Part shown: positions 25,465-35,358 of the stretch, piece by piece
Position numbering within the stretch: position 1 is the first letter of the stretch
Layout: each line of letters opens with the position of its first letter
Source of the DNA: an uncultured Prevotella sp.
GTDB lineage: Bacteria > Bacteroidota > Bacteroidia > Bacteroidales > Bacteroidaceae
DNA length: 64,000 bases
Direction of reading: 5' to 3'
Assembly: GCA_900315635.1 (NCBI GenBank)
Contig: OMZV01000008.1
Location: 1-64,000 of the forward strand
Translations under genes and position numbers: made by a program
The notes under the pieces: model-generated
What the model saw: only the letters and a program-made list of their open reading frames with translations
Told to the model about the DNA's origin: nothing
Database searches by the model: none

Positions 25465-26364
25465 TTATACCAGCGACCCAACAATCTCTTCCCTTGTTCC
25501 CGGCAGCATATCGATGACAGGAATCTCAGGCATAGTGTAGCATCCAGGCTGCAGGCGCATCGACGCACGAGCAACATTCACCAGCACCTGAGCAGTCAGA
25601 GCCGGATTGTTGATACTCATATCGAAAGAGAAGCGCTGGTTGTGAGTCTTGCCGCTCACACCCTTACGGGTCATGTGTACACCATGACCGAGGTCATTAA
25701 TCTCAGCGACACTGTTCACAGCGAACACATGCAGTTCGTCATGAGCGAAGTAGTCGTCAGCCTTTATCTCCTTGGTTACCTCCTCAAGACTTGCACCCGG
25801 CTCCAGCTCAACATAAACCATACGGCGGTGGATACCCTCACCGAGAGGAATAGTCATCGACAGCGCATCCTTCACACCCTTCTTCGAGCGAGCCACAACA
25901 CTGTGTCCCATCGAACGGCCCGGACCGAAGTTTGTATATGTCAGACCCTCAGGAGCCAAGCCCTGCAGCAGGACACGGACGACAGAGTCAGATCCCGGAT
26001 CCCAGCCGGCAGAGATAACGCTCACCTTGCCAGCCTTCTTGCAGTTCTCCATCTGCTTTGTGCGGTAGTCGAGGATACTGGTGTGAATATCGAACGAGTC
26101 GACAGTATTTATTCCCAGAGCCACAATCTTTGCCGCATTCTCCGGGCAGAGGCGTGTCGGCAGAGCCAGAATAGCCACGTCGACATCCTTCAGCTTCGTT
26201 ATATCGTCGACAACCTCGTATGGAGTGAGCTCCAGAGGCTTGTCCTTGTCACCCTGACGGCGAACGATACCTGCTATCTCAAAATCCTTAGCTGCCTCCA
26301 GTGCCTGCACTGAGAAGCGCCCGATGTTGCCGTAACCAACTACGGCTGCTCTGATTTTCTTCAT
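25465..26364 (-). CDS. ddh: meso-Diaminopimelate D-dehydrogenase
   Basis: A 299-residue NADP-dependent enzyme of the single-step branch of lysine and peptidoglycan-precursor synthesis, converting tetrahydrodipicolinate to meso-diaminopimelate. The Rossmann motif AAVVGYGNIGRFSVQAL is at the N terminus, followed by ILALPTRLCPENA, VDSFDIH, and SAGWDPGSDSVVR, then FGPGRSMGHS, all typical of Ddh. ATG at 26364 (MKKIRAA) is chosen by family length; an in-frame ATG at 26385 would add seven residues and still follow the promoter. The promoter is at 26403-26434. Confidence 0.93.
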   Translation of the reverse strand: MKKIRAAVVGYGNIGRFSVQALEAAKDFEIAGIVRRQGDKDKPLELTPYEVVDDITKLKDVDVAILALPTRLCPENAAKIVALGINTVDSFDIHTSILDYRTKQMENCKKAGKVSVISAGWDPGSDSVVRVLLQGLAPEGLTYTNFGPGRSMGHSVVARSKKGVKDALSMTIPLGEGIHRRMVYVELEPGASLEEVTKEIKADDYFAHDELHVFAVNSVAEINDLGHGVHMTRKGVSGKTHNQRFSFDMSINNPALTAQVLVNVARASMRLQPGCYTMPEIPVIDMLPGTREEIVGSLV

Positions 26365-26385
26365 TTCCTTCTTTTTATTAGTCAT

Positions 26386-26919
26386 TTAACAATTCCGATT
26401 TGCAAAAGTAGCGCTATCCCCCGACATTTCCAAAAAATCATTTTTAATTTTTGTATAAACAAAGCAAAAAGTAGGAACGTGGGTGATTTATCCACACAGA
26501 GACACAGATGGCACAGATTTTTATCCCATTTACTTGTCAATAAAAATCAAGAAGCACGCATTCAAACAACCATATTCATAACAAGCTGATAACCAACAAC
26601 TTCCACAGCACCTATCCTTTTACATCGTAAAACGGCATGTTTTAGGCTGTGAAAGATACCCGATTACAACGTAAAACATACCGAATCACAAGCCATTTCG
26701 GCACCTGCCATTCCCCAGTAAAGATTTTTCTGGGCAGAAGGAAATATTATTTCATACGGATGATAAATAAATGGACAGGTAAGGTTTATATAGGTTTATC
26801 TTCTAAAATCAACGAACACGTGATTTAACACTCTGGTTATGCAATAAAAGCAGGTGTCATGCGTTTTTATTATTGTATATACATTTTAAAATCGGTTAAC
26901 GATACAATAATTCAACGTT
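26386..26919. other. Intergenic region between ddh and ruvA with promoter and dispersed repeats
   Basis: The ddh promoter reads on the minus strand as TTTG (26431-26434), N20, TACTTTTG (26403-26410). Beyond it, 26492-26518 matches 43055-43081 in inverted orientation with one mismatch in 27. A triloop hairpin TTTTAC-ATC-GTAAAA is at 26618-26632, followed by a GATACCCGATTACAACGTAAAAC phrase related to 16228-16255. No coding sequence is convincing here, and no clear ruvA promoter is seen. Confidence 0.6.
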
Positions 26920-27540
26920 ATGATAGACTATATCAAGGGAGAACTCACCGACCTCCAGCCTGCCCAGGCAGTAGTAGAGGCAGCCGGTGTGGGCTACGCC
27001 TTAAGCATCTCACTAAATACATACACCGCCATACAAGGCAAGAAAGACATAAAGCTGTTTGTCCATGAAGCCATTGTCACCGGCGGCCGCGACGACAGCG
27101 TCACACTCTATGGCTTTTCCACGAAGCAGGAGCGTGAGCTCTACCGTATGCTTATCAGCGTCAGCGGCGTCGGAGCCAACACGGCAAGGATGATCCTCTC
27201 GTCGTTGACCCCCGCCGAGCTGTGCAACGTCATTGCCAATGGCGACGAGAAGATGCTCAAGAGTGTCAAAGGTATCGGCCTGCGTACCGCCCAGCGAATT
27301 ATCGTTGACCTGAAAGACAAGATTATGGCTAGCGGAATAGCCGACGAGCTGCATGTCTCCGCACAGGCAGGCTCAGCCCCAACCGTCGACGCCGCTATCA
27401 AGGACGAGGCTGTCAGCGCCCTGACAATGCTCGGCTTCTCGCCTGCGCCAAGTGCGAAGGTTGTAGTGAAGATTATGACCGAGCAGCCCGACCTGCCTGT
27501 TGAGCAAGTCGTCAAGCTGGCTCTGAAACAGATAAAGTAA
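26920..27540 (+). CDS. ruvA: Holliday junction branch migration protein RuvA
   Basis: A 206-residue DNA-binding subunit of the RuvABC machine. Domain I is an OB fold (about 1-62: MIDYIKGELTDLQPAQAVVE). Domain II has two helix-hairpin-helix motifs (VSGVGANTARMILS and VKGIGLRTAQRIIVDLK, about 70-135). After a flexible linker, domain III (about 155-206, ALTMLGFSPAPSAKVV) binds RuvB. Length matches the E. coli protein. It lies immediately upstream of sprA, an order seen in other Bacteroidota. Confidence 0.96.
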   Translation: MIDYIKGELTDLQPAQAVVEAAGVGYALSISLNTYTAIQGKKDIKLFVHEAIVTGGRDDSVTLYGFSTKQERELYRMLISVSGVGANTARMILSSLTPAELCNVIANGDEKMLKSVKGIGLRTAQRIIVDLKDKIMASGIADELHVSAQAGSAPTVDAAIKDEAVSALTMLGFSPAPSAKVVVKIMTEQPDLPVEQVVKLALKQIK

Positions 27541-27553
27541 GGAAGCCGGGGGT

Positions 27554-27591
27554 CCTCACCAAGCCGCCCCAAGCCCCTCCAAAATGGAGGG
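27554..27591. repeat. GC-rich dispersed repeat between ruvA and sprA
   Basis: CCTCACCAAGCCGCCCC (27554-27570) is a member of the CACCAAGCC family. It is followed by a perfect triloop hairpin CCCTCCA-AAA-TGGAGGG (27575-27591), 24 bp before the sprA start. Confidence 0.75.
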
Positions 27592-27615
27592 AATGTTTAA
27601 TCACAATATTAAATA

Positions 27616-30600
27616 TTGAAAATCCGTAAATACATATTGACACTATTTACCCTATTGCTGGCATTTACCCTGCCCGCAATGGGGCAGAGTCGTTCTGTGG
27701 CTCCTAATCAGAATGCCCGTCCGGTACGCGGAAGCAGTGCTTCCGCCACTCCTTCCGACACAGCTAAGAACGAGATGCCGGAGGTAATCATCGATGAAGA
27801 GGAGATCCCTGACTCGCTGCTTCACCCACGGTGGCCGGTACAGCGGACGACACCACTGACATTCGACGACCTCGACCAAGGCTCCTACGACCTGCAGCGT
27901 CCTGAGAACATGCAGCAGACTGTGGAGTACAACGACTCCATCGACCGCTACATCATCGGCTACAAGATAGGTGGCACGTATGTCAACGCCCCGATAATGA
28001 TGACTCCGGAGGAATACCGAAAATGGAGTGAGAAGCGGAGCTTTGCCGACTACTACCGCTCGAAGAACCAGGAGATACTGAAGACCCAGGGCAAGGAGAA
28101 GTTCGACTTCACCAACATGCACTTCTCTCTCGGTCCTGCCGAGAAGATATTCGGTCCAGGCGGTGTCCGCATCCGTACCCAGGGAACAGCCGAGCTGAAA
28201 TTCGGAGCCACTCTGAAGAATATCGACAACCCGGCGCTGCCTATCCGAAACAGGAAGACGACGACGATGGACTTCGACGAGAAGATAAACCTCAATGTCA
28301 ACGGTAAGGTCGGCGACAAGGTCAACATGAACCTCAACTACAACACCGACGCTACATTCGACTTCGACCAGCAGAACCTGAAGTTGAAGTATGAAGGCAA
28401 GGAGGATGAGATTATCAAGCTCGTCGAAGCTGGTAACGTGTCGTTCCCGTCGAACAACTCACTTGTCCGCGGAGCATCAAGCCTGTTCGGTATTCGTACC
28501 GACTTCCAGTTCGGCAAGCTCAAGTTGCAGACCGTCTTCTCACAAAAGAAGAGCTCGTCGAAGAGTGTCAGTTCAAAGGGCGGCGTACAGCTCACCCCGT
28601 TCGAGATCGACGTTGCCGACTATGAGGAGAACCGTCACTTCTTCCTCGGCAAGTACTTCCGCAGCCATTACGACCAGTATATGCGCACGCTGCCGAACCT
28701 CATGAGCGGCGTGACCATCAACCGTGTCGAGGTGTGGACGACCAACAAGACCGGAACGACCAGCAATACCCGAAACATCATCGCCCTTGCCGACCTCGGT
28801 GAGAGCCCGGCCGGTAATGTTCCTAGCAATAATGCGAATAACATCTACGCCGACGCTTCCAGCGGAACGCGCGACATCGACCAGATAACAACCGAGCTTG
28901 AGGCAAAGGGATATACCGGCGGCACCGACTTTGAGAAGCTGCAGAGCGCACGCCTGCTCAACTCGTCGGAGTACACCGTCAACCAAGCCCTCGGAACCAT
29001 AAGCCTCAAGACCAGCCTGCAAACCGACCAGGTGCTCGCCATTGCCTACGAGTACACCTACGGCGGACAGACATACCAGGTCGGTGAGTTCTCGACCGAC
29101 CGCACCAGCGCCAACGACGTGCTCTTCGTCAAAGCCCTGAAGAACACCAGCAACAACCCGCAGCAGAGCAACTGGGACTTGATGATGAAGAACGTCTACT
29201 ATCTCGCATCGAGCGTTGAGAAGGACAAGTTCCGTCTTGACGTGAAGTACCAGAGCGATTCCAACGGGGTATACCTTTCTTATATACCAGAGGCACAGGT
29301 CAAGAGCCAGCCAATCATCAAGCTTATCGGTGCCGACCGGCTCGACAACAACAACCGCACGAACTCCAACGGCTACTTCGACTATGTCGAGGGCTACACC
29401 GTTTCCAACGGCCGTGTGTTCTTCCCGATGGCAGAGCCGTTCGGCGAGGGACTCCGCAACATGCTCCTTCAGAACGGCGTTTCATCAGCTGTTGCCGACA
29501 GATACGCTTTCACCGAACTCTATGACTCGACAAAGACCGTAGCCAAACAGATAGCCGAGAAGGACAAGTACGAGCTCGTCGGACAGTTCCGTGGTACAGC
29601 AGCCAATGTCATCAGCCTCGGAGCATACAATGTTCCGCAGGGTTCCGTCGTCGTTACCGCCGGTGGTGTCACGCTGACTGAGGGTTCTGACTATACCGTC
29701 GACTACAGTGCCGGTGAGGTGACCATCCTCAACCAGAGCATCATCGATGCCGGAACAGCCGTCAACGTATCATTGGAAAGCAATACCGACTACTCGCAGC
29801 AACGCAAGACGATGTTCGGTATCAACTGGGAGTACGACTTCTCGAAGGACTTCCAGATAGGCGGTACGCTGCAGCACCTCAGCGAACAGTCGCTGACAAC
29901 GAAGGTTGCAATGGGTGCTGAGCCTCTGAACAACACCATCTGGGGACTCAACCTCAGCTGGAAGAAGGAAAGCCAGTGGCTGACGAATATCCTCGACAAG
30001 ATTCCGTTCCTGCATGTCACTCAGCCGTCACAAATATCATTCAACGCCGAGTTTGCACAGCTCATAGCCGGTAAGCCGCACGGAACACAGGACGACGCCA
30101 GCTATCTCGACGACTTCGAGAACTCGAAGAATCCTCTCGACGTCAGCCAGCCGACAAGCTGGGTTATCTCGTCGGTACCGTCGGACTTCCCTGAGCATAA
30201 CGACAAGACAGGTCTCACCAGCGGCTACAACCGCTCGCTGCTTGCCTGGTACAACATCGACCCGCTGTTCACACGCCGCAGCTCATCGCTGACCCCGGCT
30301 CACATCAAGAGCGACCTCAACATGCTGTCGAACTGGTACATGCGTGAGATTTACGTCAGCGAGCTCTATCCTAACCGTGAACAAAGCTCATACAGCGGCG
30401 TGACAAGCACACTGCCGATACTCAACCTCGCGTTCTATCCGCAGGAGCGTGGTCCGTACAACTTCACCACCGACCTCGACGCCAACGGTCACCTGAACCA
30501 CCCGGCACAGTCGTGGGGCGGAATGATGCGTAAGCTTGACACCAACGACTTCGAGCAGGCAAACATCGAATACATCGAGTTCTGGCTTCTCGACCCGTTC

Positions 30601-33600
30601 ATCTATACCCGCCAGCAGGGCGTTGCCGACCAGTACGGCGGCGACTTCTACATCGACCTCGGTGAGGTCAGTGAGGATATTCTGCACGACGGAAAGAAAT
30701 TCTATGAGAGCGGAATGCCTGTCGACGGCTCGCAATCATGGACAACAACACAGTGGGGACGCATTCCGACACAGAGCGTCGTGACCTACGCCTTCGCTAC
30801 AACGGCTGGCAGCCGTGAGCTTCAGGATGTCGGTTTCAACGGACTGAACGATGCCGAGGAGCAGCAGTTCTATGCCAACTATGTCGAGCAGATCCCGTCG
30901 ATAGTAACCAACCAGGCAGCCCGCGACTCCATTCTCGCCGACCCTGCCAACGATGACTACCACTACTTCCGTGGTGCCGACCTCGACGAGCGCCGTGCCG
31001 ACATTCTCGAACGCTACAAGAGGATAAACATGCCGCAGGGCAACTCGCCAGACTCAGGCGGCTCGGGCAACCTCGACTCTTCATACAAGACAACCCCTGA
31101 TGTTGAGGACATCAACCAGGACTACACGCTGAACGAATATGAGCGTTACTATCAGTACCACGTCTCTATCCGTCCGGAAGACCTCGTCGTCGGTCAGAAC
31201 TACATCGTCGAGGAACATGCCGACGTTCAGACCCTTCGCAACGGCAACCGGGAGACCGCCAACTGGTATAAGTTCCGCATTCCGCTGTCCGACTTCGAGA
31301 AGAAGGTCGGTGCCATCAGCGACTTCTCCAGCATCCGCTTCATGCGTATGTTCCTCACCGGATTCTCCAAGCCTATCGTTCTGCGTTTCGGCAATCTCGA
31401 CCTCGTCCGTGGCGAATGGCGCACCTACGACCAGAACCTTACCAACTCGGCAAGCAACTCCGGGCAGATGGTTGTCAGTGCCGTGAACATTGAGGAGAAT
31501 ACCGACAAGACCCCTGTCAACTACGTTTTGCCACCGGGTATCCGCCGAGAGCAGGACCCGACACAGCCACAGCTTGTCCAGGCTAACGAGCAGGCTATGC
31601 AGATGACCGTCACAAACATGGGAACAGGCGAGTCGAAATGCGTCTACAAGAACTCCACCGTCGACCTGCGCCAGTACAAGCGCTTACAGATGTTCGTCCA
31701 CGCCAATGCCTTCGACCCTAACACATCGAACCTGCAGGACAACCAGCTTGCCGTATTCATCCGCCTCGGTTCCGACTATAAGAACAACTACTACGAGTAT
31801 GAGATTCCTCTGAAGCTTACCGCTCCGGGGCAGTACGACCGCTACAGCTATGCCGCCAGCCAGGCAGTATGGCCTGAGGACAACATGCTCGATGTTCCGC
31901 TGAGCATCTTTACTTCATTGAAAAAGCAGCGCAACCAGGCTATAGCCCAGGGCAACGGCAGCTACAACCGTGAGTTCAGCATCTACGATGAGAACCATCC
32001 TAACGACCGAGTGAGCATCGTGGGTAACCCTACCCTCGGCGAGGTGAAGACGATGATTATCGGTGTGCGCAACCTGTCGAGTGAGCTGAAGAGCGGTGAG
32101 GTATGGGTCAACGAACTGCGACTTCTCGACTACAACAACTCCGGCGGATGGGCTGCGCAAGGCAACCTCAACGTCCAGCTGTCCGACTTCGGTACTGTCA
32201 ACCTGCAAGGCCGGTACGAGAGCGACGGATTCGGTGGACTGGAGCAGGGTGTCAATGAGCGTTCGACAGACAATGTCGGCTCATACAGCGTGACGACAAA
32301 CCTTGAGCTCGGAAAGTTTTTCCCTGACAAGGCGAAGGTCTCAGCCCCACTCTACTACAGTGTCCAGAAGGAAGAGAGCCGTCCGAAGTACAACCCTCTC
32401 GACACCGATATGGAACTCGACGACGCCCTCGACGCTGCCGAGAACAAGCAGGCTCGCGACTCTATAGAGAATATCGCCGTGACAAAGCGCACATCGACGA
32501 ACTTCTCGCTGTCGAACGTCCGTGTAGGCATTCAGACCAAGGGTCACCCGATGCCTTACGACCCGGCAAACTTCTCAGTATCCTACAGCCACTCGCACAC
32601 CCACAACCAGGGCGAGACGACCGTCTATGAGAACGAGGACAACTGGCGCGGAGCCCTCAACTACAGCTGGACTCCTAACTACAAGACATGGGAGCCGTTC
32701 CGCAAGATTATCAAGGCAAAGTCGAAATGGTTTGACATATTCAAGCGCTTCGGACTGAACTACCTGCCGCAGAATGTAGCATTCAACTCGGAGATAACCC
32801 GAAACTACTATGAGCTGCAGGAGCGTGACATGGAGTCGACCGAGAACGCCGACCTGCCTGTGACATTCAACGAGCAGTTCCTGTGGAACCGTGACTTCAC
32901 CCTGCGCTGGGACTTCACGAAGAACCTGCACGTGAACTTCCAGAGCGCTACCCACGCTGAGATCGAGGAGCCGTACACCGTCATCAACAAGGACCTCTAC
33001 CCTGACGAGTACCACGCTTGGAAGGACTCGGTATGGAAGAGTATCCGCCACTTCGGAACGCCACTCGACTACCAGCAGAACTTCAACGCATCGTATCAGC
33101 TGCCGCTGAACCTCATCCCAATATTCGACTGGGTGAACGCCGACGCCAACTACACGGCTGCCTACACATGGGTGCGTGGTACCGACCTCGACGACGGAAC
33201 ATCGCTCGGAAACACCATCACGACGAACCGCAACCTCAACATCAACGGTACGTTCAACCTTGAGAAACTGTACAACCACGTGCCGTTCCTGAAGAAAGCC
33301 AACGACCGGTTCAACAAGAACCAGAATGTGCTGAGGAACAAGGCAAGGACGAGGAATGCCGTGTCGGACAAGCGCAACCAGCAGAACAAGGGCAGCGGCA
33401 AGAACGACAAAGACGACAAGAACAAGAAGAATCTGCCGAAGAACAAGAAGAGCTTTGAGAGGGAGATAACCATCAAGGCTGACACTGCCATTGTCGTCAA
33501 CCACAACAAGAAGACCAAGCGGATAATGGTCAGCGGTAAGGACACCAACGGCAAGACCATCAAGTTCAAGTGGCGCAAGGTCGACGACAACAAGATAAAG

Positions 33601-35169
33601 ATATTCAATAAGACCGACAGCGCTATCCGCATGAAGCTTACCGTCACACCGAAGGAGCCTCTTGAGGACAAGAAATGGTACAAGACGGCACAGGTTATAG
33701 CCCGTGCGCTGATGATGGTCCGCAACGTCAGCGTCAGCTACCGCAACCAGTACTCGATGTCGTTGCCGGGATTCATGCCGACAGTCGGCAAGGCTTTCGG
33801 ACAGAAGCGCAACATGGGAGCACTGGCGCCGGGTCTTGACTTCGCGTTCGGATTCGTCGGCGACGACTACATCGAGAAGGCGCGTGAGCACGACTGGCTG
33901 TTGAACAACGACAACGTTGCCACTCCGGCAGTAACCAACAAGACCGAGGACATTCAGATACGTGCCACCCTCGAGCCGATAAAGAACTTGAAGATTGACC
34001 TCAACATGAGCCGCACCGAGACGAAGGCAAAGAGCATCCAGTACATGTATGCCGGCAACCCGACGACTCAGTCAGGACAGTTCAACATAACTACAATCTC
34101 CATCGGGTCGGCATTCGAGTCGATGGGTAACGCCACCAACGGCTACCAGTCGAAGACATTCGAGAAATTCGTCAACTCGCTCGATGCCTATCAGCAGCGT
34201 GTAGAGGCTCAGTACCGTGGAGCCATCTATCCGCGGTCAATGGTCGGCAACGACGGTGTTGTGTTCAACCCTGAGAACGGAACGGTCAACAAGTACAGCG
34301 GCGACGTGATGATTCCGGCATTCATCAATGCCTACACGTCGATGCCGGGCGACAAGCTGGAGCTGTTCCCGACGCTGCGCCGCATGCTGCCGAACTGGAC
34401 TATCCGCTACAGCGGACTGTCGAAGTTGCCGTGGTTCCAGGACGTATTCCAGAGCTTCAACATCAACCACTCATACAAGAGTATCTTCGCCATCGGCTCC
34501 TACCAGAGCTACTCTACATGGCAGGAGTACATGAACGGACTGGGATTCATTCAGGATGTTACATCGGGCGCACCAATACCAAGCTCAATGTACAACATCA
34601 GCCAGGTGAGCCTCAACGAGGCATTCTCGCCGTTGCTTGGTGTGGACATGACGTTCCGCAACAACCTCACAGCGAAACTGGAGTACCGCCAGACCCGTGT
34701 GGTAAGCCTGAGTATGACTAGTGTGCAGATAAATGAGGCTATAAGCAAGGACTGGGTACTGGGTATGGGTTACAAGATAAACAACTTCAACCTCTTCGGT
34801 CCTCGCAACCGCCGCCGTGTAAGGGGCAGCGACAGGAATGGTCAGGACAATAACAAACAGAACAACAACAGTAGCAACAGGAACAACCGCAGTAATAATG
34901 GATTGAACCACGACCTGAACCTCCGACTGGATCTGAGCTACCGCAAGCAGGCTGCCATCACACGTGACATCGCCACTGTGACGAGTGCCGCATCGAGCGG
35001 AAACTCTGCGTTCAAGTTGTCGTTCACTGCCGACTACACGTTGAGCCGCCTAATCACGATGAGCCTTTATTATGACTTGCAGACGAACACGCCATTGCTG
35101 TCGGCTTCCAGTTACCCTACGACCACGCATGACTTCGGTTTCAACTTCAAGCTGAGTCTGACGAGGTAA
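27616..35169 (+). CDS. sprA: T9SS outer membrane translocon SprA (cell surface protein SprA/Sov)
   Basis: A 2517-residue giant beta-barrel that forms the export channel of the type IX secretion system in the outer membrane. A signal peptide ends at PAMGQ. The N-terminal part has repeated FGTAELKFGATLKNIDNP-type segments and the NVNGKVGDKVNMNLNYNTDATFDFD motif conserved in SprA. The remainder is barrel strands and extracellular loops. Two low-complexity charged stretches interrupt it (Lys/Asn/Asp-rich at about 1890-1960, Asn/Arg/Ser-rich at about 2395-2435). The start is TTG at 27616; an in-frame TAA at 27610 excludes a longer form. Other T9SS core genes are not in the window. Confidence 0.95.
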   Translation: MKIRKYILTLFTLLLAFTLPAMGQSRSVAPNQNARPVRGSSASATPSDTAKNEMPEVIIDEEEIPDSLLHPRWPVQRTTPLTFDDLDQGSYDLQRPENMQQTVEYNDSIDRYIIGYKIGGTYVNAPIMMTPEEYRKWSEKRSFADYYRSKNQEILKTQGKEKFDFTNMHFSLGPAEKIFGPGGVRIRTQGTAELKFGATLKNIDNPALPIRNRKTTTMDFDEKINLNVNGKVGDKVNMNLNYNTDATFDFDQQNLKLKYEGKEDEIIKLVEAGNVSFPSNNSLVRGASSLFGIRTDFQFGKLKLQTVFSQKKSSSKSVSSKGGVQLTPFEIDVADYEENRHFFLGKYFRSHYDQYMRTLPNLMSGVTINRVEVWTTNKTGTTSNTRNIIALADLGESPAGNVPSNNANNIYADASSGTRDIDQITTELEAKGYTGGTDFEKLQSARLLNSSEYTVNQALGTISLKTSLQTDQVLAIAYEYTYGGQTYQVGEFSTDRTSANDVLFVKALKNTSNNPQQSNWDLMMKNVYYLASSVEKDKFRLDVKYQSDSNGVYLSYIPEAQVKSQPIIKLIGADRLDNNNRTNSNGYFDYVEGYTVSNGRVFFPMAEPFGEGLRNMLLQNGVSSAVADRYAFTELYDSTKTVAKQIAEKDKYELVGQFRGTAANVISLGAYNVPQGSVVVTAGGVTLTEGSDYTVDYSAGEVTILNQSIIDAGTAVNVSLESNTDYSQQRKTMFGINWEYDFSKDFQIGGTLQHLSEQSLTTKVAMGAEPLNNTIWGLNLSWKKESQWLTNILDKIPFLHVTQPSQISFNAEFAQLIAGKPHGTQDDASYLDDFENSKNPLDVSQPTSWVISSVPSDFPEHNDKTGLTSGYNRSLLAWYNIDPLFTRRSSSLTPAHIKSDLNMLSNWYMREIYVSELYPNREQSSYSGVTSTLPILNLAFYPQERGPYNFTTDLDANGHLNHPAQSWGGMMRKLDTNDFEQANIEYIEFWLLDPFIYTRQQGVADQYGGDFYIDLGEVSEDILHDGKKFYESGMPVDGSQSWTTTQWGRIPTQSVVTYAFATTAGSRELQDVGFNGLNDAEEQQFYANYVEQIPSIVTNQAARDSILADPANDDYHYFRGADLDERRADILERYKRINMPQGNSPDSGGSGNLDSSYKTTPDVEDINQDYTLNEYERYYQYHVSIRPEDLVVGQNYIVEEHADVQTLRNGNRETANWYKFRIPLSDFEKKVGAISDFSSIRFMRMFLTGFSKPIVLRFGNLDLVRGEWRTYDQNLTNSASNSGQMVVSAVNIEENTDKTPVNYVLPPGIRREQDPTQPQLVQANEQAMQMTVTNMGTGESKCVYKNSTVDLRQYKRLQMFVHANAFDPNTSNLQDNQLAVFIRLGSDYKNNYYEYEIPLKLTAPGQYDRYSYAASQAVWPEDNMLDVPLSIFTSLKKQRNQAIAQGNGSYNREFSIYDENHPNDRVSIVGNPTLGEVKTMIIGVRNLSSELKSGEVWVNELRLLDYNNSGGWAAQGNLNVQLSDFGTVNLQGRYESDGFGGLEQGVNERSTDNVGSYSVTTNLELGKFFPDKAKVSAPLYYSVQKEESRPKYNPLDTDMELDDALDAAENKQARDSIENIAVTKRTSTNFSLSNVRVGIQTKGHPMPYDPANFSVSYSHSHTHNQGETTVYENEDNWRGALNYSWTPNYKTWEPFRKIIKAKSKWFDIFKRFGLNYLPQNVAFNSEITRNYYELQERDMESTENADLPVTFNEQFLWNRDFTLRWDFTKNLHVNFQSATHAEIEEPYTVINKDLYPDEYHAWKDSVWKSIRHFGTPLDYQQNFNASYQLPLNLIPIFDWVNADANYTAAYTWVRGTDLDDGTSLGNTITTNRNLNINGTFNLEKLYNHVPFLKKANDRFNKNQNVLRNKARTRNAVSDKRNQQNKGSGKNDKDDKNKKNLPKNKKSFEREITIKADTAIVVNHNKKTKRIMVSGKDTNGKTIKFKWRKVDDNKIKIFNKTDSAIRMKLTVTPKEPLEDKKWYKTAQVIARALMMVRNVSVSYRNQYSMSLPGFMPTVGKAFGQKRNMGALAPGLDFAFGFVGDDYIEKAREHDWLLNNDNVATPAVTNKTEDIQIRATLEPIKNLKIDLNMSRTETKAKSIQYMYAGNPTTQSGQFNITTISIGSAFESMGNATNGYQSKTFEKFVNSLDAYQQRVEAQYRGAIYPRSMVGNDGVVFNPENGTVNKYSGDVMIPAFINAYTSMPGDKLELFPTLRRMLPNWTIRYSGLSKLPWFQDVFQSFNINHSYKSIFAIGSYQSYSTWQEYMNGLGFIQDVTSGAPIPSSMYNISQVSLNEAFSPLLGVDMTFRNNLTAKLEYRQTRVVSLSMTSVQINEAISKDWVLGMGYKINNFNLFGPRNRRRVRGSDRNGQDNNKQNNNSSNRNNRSNNGLNHDLNLRLDLSYRKQAAITRDIATVTSAASSGNSAFKLSFTADYTLSRLITMSLYYDLQTNTPLLSASSYPTTTHDFGFNFKLSLTR

Positions 35170-35204
35170 GAGGTGAAGGTGTCCCCACGGAATCTTCTAC
35201 TATT

Positions 35205-35305
35205 ATTTCACGCAGATGTTTTCCTTCGGAAAAATGTTTAAGGGTGAATTGTTTGCCGTGAAGAATAGCTGGATAAAGGAACATCATAACATTTTTCCGA
35301 AGGAA
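35205..35305. repeat. Inverted repeat with triloop hairpins between sprA and pectate lyase
   Basis: An 18-bp perfect inverted repeat (35221-35238 and 35288-35305, TTCCTTCGGAAAAATGTT) separates the convergent genes. Each arm itself holds a small hairpin with a TTC or GAA loop. The left arm, preceded by ATTTCACGCAGATG, is related in inverted orientation to 42979-43030. Confidence 0.8.
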
Positions 35306-35358
35306 ACGGCGATTCGGAGATCACCGCTCCTACAAGATGGTTAGTGATTCGGAGATAC

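Noticed and set aside
32575-33891. 438-residue frame on the minus strand inside sprA
   Set aside because: It is antisense to conserved SprA sequence, has no recognisable domain, and reflects codon bias of the sense gene; the same applies to other long antisense frames over nadB, alaS, ddh and the isomerase.
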